A stretch of 64,000 nucleotides of DNA from Anaerolineales bacterium (GTDB lineage: Bacteria > Chloroflexota > Anaerolineae > Anaerolineales > UBA11579): the NCBI GenBank assembly GCA_026129255.1, contig JAHCIJ010000001.1, positions 434,001-498,000 of the forward strand. Direction: 5' to 3'. The notes beneath the pieces were generated by a model that saw only the letters and a list, made by a program, of their open reading frames with translations, did not search any database and had not been told where the DNA came from. Below, piece by piece: positions 59,701 to 64,000 of the stretch (positions within the stretch are counted from its first letter, which is position 1; the number at the start of each line of letters is the position of its first letter). A program made the translations under genes and the position numbers.

Positions 59701-61561
59701 CCCTCGCAATTCAGAGAGGGTAGCCAGGCAAAAATCCACGCCTATTCGGGTAATTGTTGGCAACCCTCCATATTCAGTGGGACAGCGTTCAGCCAACGAC
59801 AATGCGCAAAATCAAAAGTACTCAAATCTAGATACTCGCATTGCTGAAACATATGCCAGGGCAACCAAAGCAACCAACAAGAACTCTCTCTATGACTCAT
59901 ATATTCGGGCATTCCGTTGGGCCAGTGATCGCTTGGATCCAGAGCATGGTGGCGTAATCGCTTTTGTTTCCAATGGCTCATGGCTAGACAGTAACACCCA
60001 CGATGGCTTTCGGAAGATACTGGCTGATGAATTTAGTGGTATCTGGACGTTCAATTTGCGCGGCAATGCCAGAACGAGCGGGGAACTGAGGAAAAAAGAA
60101 AGAGGCAATGTATTTGGTGCCGGTACTCGCACGCCAATTGCAATCACTTTGTTAATAAAGAATCCTAAGAGCCAATCGGGCAAAGCCAGCATTCATTATC
60201 ACGATATTGGCGACTATCTTTCAAGAGAAGAAAAACTAAACACAATTGCCAAATTTGGCTCTGTAGCTAATCCTCAAATTGCTTGGCAGGAGATTAATCC
60301 CAATGAGCATGGCGATTGGCTGCGCCAGCGTAGCAGTGTGTTTGGAACGTTCATTGCACTGGGCTCAAAGTCAGGCCAGAATGCTCAAGCCTTTTTTAGC
60401 CCAGTCTATAGTAATGGCATCAAGACTCAACGGGATGCCTGGTGCTACAACAGCTCAATTACCAAGATAACTAAGAATATTCGTGGTTTTCTTAAAATTT
60501 ATGAGGAGCAAAGGATTGTACTCAAAGATCGTCCAAGTGGTGCTAAAGCCTTGTTGGGGAGAAATGCCAGAAGCATTAGTTGGTCGCGTGGGCTTGAGAA
60601 AGACGTGATCCAAAACAAGCAGCATAGATTTGAAGATGGCGAAATTGTCACGGCACTTTACAGACCCTTTTTCCGTCAAAGACTTTATTATTCTCGTGGA
60701 CTAAATGAGATGGTATATCAGATGCCATCCTTATTTCCCTCAAAGCAGCATAACAACCGCATAATCTGCATTGCTGCGCCTGGAGGCAGTAAGCCATTCT
60801 CTGTCTTGATGGCCGCGAGTATTAGCGATTTGCATTTGGTGGGAGATACCCAAGTGTTCCCCTTAAAATACTTTGAGAGGGTTGACTTACAAGCCCCATC
60901 TCTGTTTGACACAGGTGCTGGCGAATTTGCTGAGTATTCCGGGGTATCTGACTTTATTCTGAAGCGTGCTCACAACCAATACGGGAAGTCAGTAACCAAA
61001 GAAGATATCTTTTATTACGTCTACGGGCTATTACACAGTCCCGCCTATCGGACTATCTTTGCAGATGACCTGAAGATGCAGTTGCCCAGGCTTCCACTGG
61101 TTGATGATGTGGCTGCCTTCTGGGCATTCAGCAAAGCTGGCCGCCAGCTAGCAGAGTTGCACATTGATTACGAACAGGTGCCACCCTATGACGGAGTAGT
61201 AGCATTCCAGCCTGAGATTACAAAACAAATCATGCCGGATAACTACTACCGTGTGGTCAAGATGCGCTTTCCCTCAAAAGACAAGAAAGATACCATCATC
61301 TATAACAAGGACATCAAAGTCACCAACATTCCGGCCAAGGCATATGAATACGTAGTCAATGGCAAGTCAGCCATTGAATGGGTGATGGAGCGATACCAAG
61401 TTACTACGCATAAGGAAAGCGGCATCACCAATGACCCTAATGATTGGGCTAAAGAAGTTAGCAAACCCAGTTACATTTTGGATTTGTTGCTCAGTGTGAT
61501 AAACGTTAGCGTGCAAACGGTAGACATAGTAAACAGCCTGCCAGATGTCAAATTCGAATGA
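56690..61561 (+). CDS. Single-chain Type ISP restriction-modification enzyme (LlaGI-like)
   Basis: A 1623-residue protein with four functions in order. A PD-(D/E)xK nuclease holds D65 and Q79-C-K81. An SF2 helicase/translocase has Walker A K207 (CGTGKT) and DEAH at 339-342, with the second RecA-like lobe up to about residue 680. An adenine methyltransferase has DPFTGTG at 912-918 and NPPY at 1025-1028. The C-terminal 450 residues would be the target-recognition domain. This is the layout and size of LlaGI/LlaBIII. TTG 56690 has AGGA 5 nt upstream; GTG 56678 is an alternative. Codon and base use are clearly more AT-rich than earlier genes, suggesting transfer. Confidence 0.93.
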   Translation: MSFKSILDKHRKLAFSKRDKGDRFERLMQAYLLTDRTYADRFNKVWLWSEFPYRADLGGIDAGIDLVALTVEGEYWAIQCKFFDETAGIDKASVDTFLSTSSREFKDDNLLTRSFAHRLWISTTNKWSRNATEAIRNQKPPVSRLNLSDLSQAPVDWQKLDQGVHGELSRTAPKTLFKHQQTALEKAHEYYKTADRGKLIMACGTGKTLTSLRIAEHETKGRGTILFLVPSIALLGQTLRAWMADANQPINAIAICSDPKVTKQRGSNEDVDASSVIDLAFPASTDTKDILFQFQQIRDRKLPGMTVVFSTYHSIEVVSKAQKVLLRDGFGGFDLIICDEAHRTTGVKLADEDESAFVKVHDSKFIRATKRLYMTATPRLYSDDSKSRASQAAALLWSMDDAKVYGEEIYRIGFGEAVEKDLLTDYKVLILTVDNKDVPPAIWQMITDEKSEINADDASKLIGTINALSKQFLGDQGITKDADPEPMRRAVAFTQSIKISRKITNTYNDVSDVYLNALPPKKKEEMVGIHARHIDGTMAAPERDEMLGWLQETGDANECRILTNVRVLSEGVDVPSLDAVMFLSARNSQVDVVQSVGRVMRKSPGKKYGYIIIPVVVPPDVDAAQALDDNERYKVVWTVLNALRAHDDRFNATINKIDLNKTRPNQILVGRPETIFDQEDGRPHQISETSAEYQVSNVAHQLRMQFEELQSIVFARMVEKVGDRLYWEQWAKDVARIAERQIERIKFLIAERKEQRSAFDAFLKGLQANINPSIDEPQAVEMLAQHMITQPIFEALFDNYSFVSNNAVSQSMQSMLDALHGQEVAEESDSLQRFYDSVKQRVAGIDNAEGKQRVIVELYEKFFKTAFSRMVEQLGIVYTPVEVVDFIVRSVEDVLKQEFGRSLSDENVHVLDPFTGTGTFITRLLQSGLIDNQDLARKYQGEIHANEIVLLAYYIAAVNIENAYHDLLGTEASYVPFEGIVLTDSFQLSEIAAGEGGVMDMSVFPRNSERVARQKSTPIRVIVGNPPYSVGQRSANDNAQNQKYSNLDTRIAETYARATKATNKNSLYDSYIRAFRWASDRLDPEHGGVIAFVSNGSWLDSNTHDGFRKILADEFSGIWTFNLRGNARTSGELRKKERGNVFGAGTRTPIAITLLIKNPKSQSGKASIHYHDIGDYLSREEKLNTIAKFGSVANPQIAWQEINPNEHGDWLRQRSSVFGTFIALGSKSGQNAQAFFSPVYSNGIKTQRDAWCYNSSITKITKNIRGFLKIYEEQRIVLKDRPSGAKALLGRNARSISWSRGLEKDVIQNKQHRFEDGEIVTALYRPFFRQRLYYSRGLNEMVYQMPSLFPSKQHNNRIICIAAPGGSKPFSVLMAASISDLHLVGDTQVFPLKYFERVDLQAPSLFDTGAGEFAEYSGVSDFILKRAHNQYGKSVTKEDIFYYVYGLLHSPAYRTIFADDLKMQLPRLPLVDDVAAFWAFSKAGRQLAELHIDYEQVPPYDGVVAFQPEITKQIMPDNYYRVVKMRFPSKDKKDTIIYNKDIKVTNIPAKAYEYVVNGKSAIEWVMERYQVTTHKESGITNDPNDWAKEVSKPSYILDLLLSVINVSVQTVDIVNSLPDVKFE

Positions 61562-61605
61562 GTCAATCTGGTTTTGTGAGATTGGATTAACAAGGGAGGT
61601 GGCGG

Positions 61606-63645
61606 TTGGGGAAATCGATATTTATCGAAGGCCCGTACAGAGCGGGGAAGACAAGCTTTGCCATTTCTCAGATGGAGACGTTTTCCGATGGGCGTATCCT
61701 AGTTTTGCTGCCTCAGAGATTTCTCGGAGAACGATATCTTGAGAGTGCAATCAATAAAGGCATGAATCATGTGGATGTCCTAACATTTGCGGGGTTATCT
61801 AAGAAAATAATCGAATTATTCTGGCCTACTCTACACAAGCAGTACGGCTTTGGGAAAGATACTTTTCCTGTCTTTTTGACACACGAGACCACTCAATACT
61901 TTATGGCCAAAGCTACAAAGCCTCTCATGGCTGATGGGATGTTCGATTCAGTCACAATCAACCGCAACCGGATCTTTAGTCAGCTAATCGACAATCTAAA
62001 CAAAGCGGCACTTAACGGGCTCAATCATGGAGTTATCTTTGAGCGTCTAAAGTTAGCATCTGTCGGTGACGCAGGACAGAGCCAACTCTACCAAGACGTT
62101 CAAAGAGCGATTATTAACTTTCGCGAGTACTGCCTAAAGAACAATCTGGTAGATTTTTCTCTGCAAATCGAGATGCTTGCAAGTGAAGCTCAAAAAGACA
62201 CGGGGAGTATTTGTGAGTATCTGCTATCAACATACAAGCACCTGATCTATGACAATAGCGAAGAAGATGCATTCGTGGTTCATGAGTTTGTGAAGGACTT
62301 GCTTCCTAAGCTGGATAACTCAATCGTAATCTTTGACCATGATGCTGGGATACGCGAGTTTCTTGGTGCCTCGCCAGATTCAGCGTACACCCTGAAGGAT
62401 CAGTGTGAAGATATTCGAGTTTTTAATGGTGCTAATAAATTTTACGGAGAGAAATCGGGGCTCACCAAGGCTTTGGATAGTGCGCTTGGGAGCAAGGCAA
62501 CTCAAGTTGGGGATGGCGTAAATCTCCGGCAGGGCGCAGAAGTTATAGATAGCCGCTTTTTCCCCGAAATGATAGAGGCGACGACGGACAGAGTTGAAAC
62601 TCTTGTTTCTAAACTAAATGTACCCCCTGAGCAGATAGCCGTTCTAGCTCCTTTTTTGCCCGATTCACTTCGATATGCACTTTCTTCTAGGCTCGAAAAA
62701 GCAAAGATTCCTTGGGTTTCAAATCGCCCGTCTCGTTCAATAATAGAAGAGCCTATTAGCAAAAGTCTCATTGCACTAAGCTGCATTTCTCACCCTAGCT
62801 GGGGCATGGTGCCGACTCTTGATGAGATTGTTCACATGCTTTCTCTCCTTATCCCAGGATTGGATATCATCCGCGCTCAGTTGCTAGCTGAGCATGCTTA
62901 TAGAAGCAAAGGAGGGGGATTCCCTAGCTTATTGCCGTTTGACAGTCTATCCGTCAATGTAAAAACTCGTGTCACTGGCAATCTTGGCGAAAAATATGAG
63001 GGGCTTCGAAGCTACATTCAAGATTATGTGAATAAGCCGCCGCTTAGACTTGACGCATTTATTTCAGAGATTTTTGTTCAGCTACTCTCACGGTCTGGAT
63101 TCGGATTTGCATCAGACCTTGAAAACGGAAGAGTTGCTGGAAATTTTGTGGAATCAGCAAGGAAGTTTCGTCTTGTAGTTGAACTCATGGGAATAGAGCA
63201 GATTAGTGCCGCAAAAGAATTCATACTGATGCTCAAGGAAGAAATAGTCCAGGCTCAGTACTTTGAAAACTGGCAACAAATCAGCCGCAGCGCTCTCCTG
63301 ATCGCTCCGGCCCATACCTTCCTAATGCTAAATCGAGTTGTAGATTTTCAATTCTGGCTTGATATTGGCAGTTCGGCTTGGCACACCAGAATTCATCAAC
63401 CACTAACACACCCTTATGTACTTAGTCAGGGCTGGAGCACAGACAGATTTTGGACTGATCAGGATGAGCATAGAGAGAACAGAAGTCATTTGAGAAAAAT
63501 CGTTCTTGGTTTAGCGAGAAGGGCCAATGAAAAGGTTTTTCTCATGAGTTCACAGTTGTCGGAAAATGGGTATGAGAACCAGGGCTTACTTTGGGAGATG
63601 GCAAACGTGATGTCGAGGCAAAAAAATGATGCTGCACAAAGCTAG
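61606..63645 (+). CDS. AddB-like SF1 helicase-fold protein
   Basis: A 679-residue protein. TTG 61606 has GGGAGGT upstream. The N-terminal P-loop is GPYRAGKTS, followed by RILVLLPQRFL and a motif like TFAGLSKKI; later EQIAVLAPFLPDSLRYALS resembles SF1 motif IV-V regions. No DEXX-type Walker B is obvious, as in AddB/RexB, and no C-terminal nuclease motif is seen. It lies 44 nt after the restriction enzyme and overlaps the next, UvrD-like gene by 20 nt. A two-helicase complex of AddAB type is a reasonable inference. Confidence 0.7.
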   Translation: MGKSIFIEGPYRAGKTSFAISQMETFSDGRILVLLPQRFLGERYLESAINKGMNHVDVLTFAGLSKKIIELFWPTLHKQYGFGKDTFPVFLTHETTQYFMAKATKPLMADGMFDSVTINRNRIFSQLIDNLNKAALNGLNHGVIFERLKLASVGDAGQSQLYQDVQRAIINFREYCLKNNLVDFSLQIEMLASEAQKDTGSICEYLLSTYKHLIYDNSEEDAFVVHEFVKDLLPKLDNSIVIFDHDAGIREFLGASPDSAYTLKDQCEDIRVFNGANKFYGEKSGLTKALDSALGSKATQVGDGVNLRQGAEVIDSRFFPEMIEATTDRVETLVSKLNVPPEQIAVLAPFLPDSLRYALSSRLEKAKIPWVSNRPSRSIIEEPISKSLIALSCISHPSWGMVPTLDEIVHMLSLLIPGLDIIRAQLLAEHAYRSKGGGFPSLLPFDSLSVNVKTRVTGNLGEKYEGLRSYIQDYVNKPPLRLDAFISEIFVQLLSRSGFGFASDLENGRVAGNFVESARKFRLVVELMGIEQISAAKEFILMLKEEIVQAQYFENWQQISRSALLIAPAHTFLMLNRVVDFQFWLDIGSSAWHTRIHQPLTHPYVLSQGWSTDRFWTDQDEHRENRSHLRKIVLGLARRANEKVFLMSSQLSENGYENQGLLWEMANVMSRQKNDAAQS

Positions 63646-64000
63646 AGTCTCTCAGGAACAAGCTATCAACTATTCTGGGGGACGCCTGGGCATTGCAGCC
63701 GTGCCAGGCAGCGGGAAAACATGGACGCTCTCTCGACTTGCAGCCAAGCTTATTGGTGATGGAAAAATTCAGACGGATCAACGAGTTCTAATAGTTACTT
63801 TCGCAAATTCATCTGTAGAGAACTTCTCTCGCCAAATAAACTTAATGATAAAGGACGCCGGTTTCCTGCCTGGATATGGCTACAGAGTCCGAACCCTTCA
63901 TGGAGTTGCGCATGACATAGTGCGAGAACGACCAGGGCTTGTTGGTGTTTCAGAAGATTTTCAAATCATAGATGATCGAGCAAGCCAAGCAATTATTGAA
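63626..64000 (+). CDS. UvrD/PcrA-like SF1 helicase, cut by the window end
   Basis: The first 125 residues of a longer protein whose 3' end is outside the window. SQEQAINYSGGRLGIAAVPG is the Q motif region and GSGKT (K31) is Walker A; VTFANSSVENFSRQI is motif Ia and RTLHGVAHDIVR motif Ib, as in UvrD, PcrA and AddA proteins. GAGG lies just upstream of the ATG. The first 20 nt overlap the preceding gene, so the two are coupled. Whether a nuclease domain follows cannot be known from this window. Confidence 0.88.
   Translation, partial: MMLHKARVSQEQAINYSGGRLGIAAVPGSGKTWTLSRLAAKLIGDGKIQTDQRVLIVTFANSSVENFSRQINLMIKDAGFLPGYGYRVRTLHGVAHDIVRERPGLVGVSEDFQIIDDRASQAIIE

Noticed and set aside
56690..61561. 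Reading the large gene as a DISARM or BREX component
   Set aside because: Nuclease, helicase and methylase are in one chain with LlaGI-like order and length, and no other DISARM or BREX genes are in view.

Overview
The window looks like a GC-rich bacterial chromosome segment, most probably from the phylum Chloroflexota and perhaps an Anaerolineae-like lineage. This is inferred from protein character and gene order (giant YfhO-like membrane proteins, an mreBCD-mrdA-minCDE-rodA block, an RbsABC-type importer beside ATZ/TRZ amidohydrolases, fused nuoCD), not from a database search.

Layout. 1-4.8 kb: three large polytopic membrane proteins of the GT-C/YfhO kind, then a tRNA-Gln(CTG). 5.0-25.5 kb: a catabolic and import island. 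It has an XRE-cupin regulator, an M24 creatinase/prolidase-fold protein, two bicupins, a beta-hydroxyacid dehydrogenase, 2-oxoacid dehydrogenase E1 alpha, E1 beta and E2, an aldehyde dehydrogenase, an inserted membrane protein, two ATZ/TRZ-type amidohydrolases, an RbsABC-type ABC importer and an SDR. One importer permease is fused in frame to an amidohydrolase, so uptake and first hydrolysis of an unknown, probably nitrogenous, substrate may be physically coupled. 25.5-26.2 kb: four palindromic intergenic repeats. 26.2-36 kb: gltX and a cell-shape/division block (rodA, minE, minD, minC, mrdA, mreD, mreC, mreB, all on the minus strand). 36.1-38.4 kb: glmS behind a leader that fits the glmS self-cleaving ribozyme, with a roughly 200-nt multi-hairpin insertion. 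38.5-44.3 kb: small regulators and membrane or secreted proteins. 44.4-51.4 kb: an Fe-S/respiration block (SufR-like regulator, iscX, nuoB, nuoCD, nuoI, mrp, ricT-like). 51.4-56.4 kb: a cupredoxin lipoprotein, a BtuF-like protein, EamA, a membrane protein and pyk, then tRNA-Gly(CCC). 56.6-64.0 kb: a visibly AT-richer defence-like island with a single-chain Type ISP restriction-modification enzyme, an AddB-like SF1 protein and the start of a UvrD-like helicase that runs off the window.

The strongest candidates for something new are the permease-amidohydrolase fusion in its operon, the glmS ribozyme with the large insertion, and the Type ISP plus AddB-like plus UvrD-like gene trio. Several genes have a perfect or near-perfect -10 box 6-7 nt before the start codon, which suggests leaderless transcripts are in use here.
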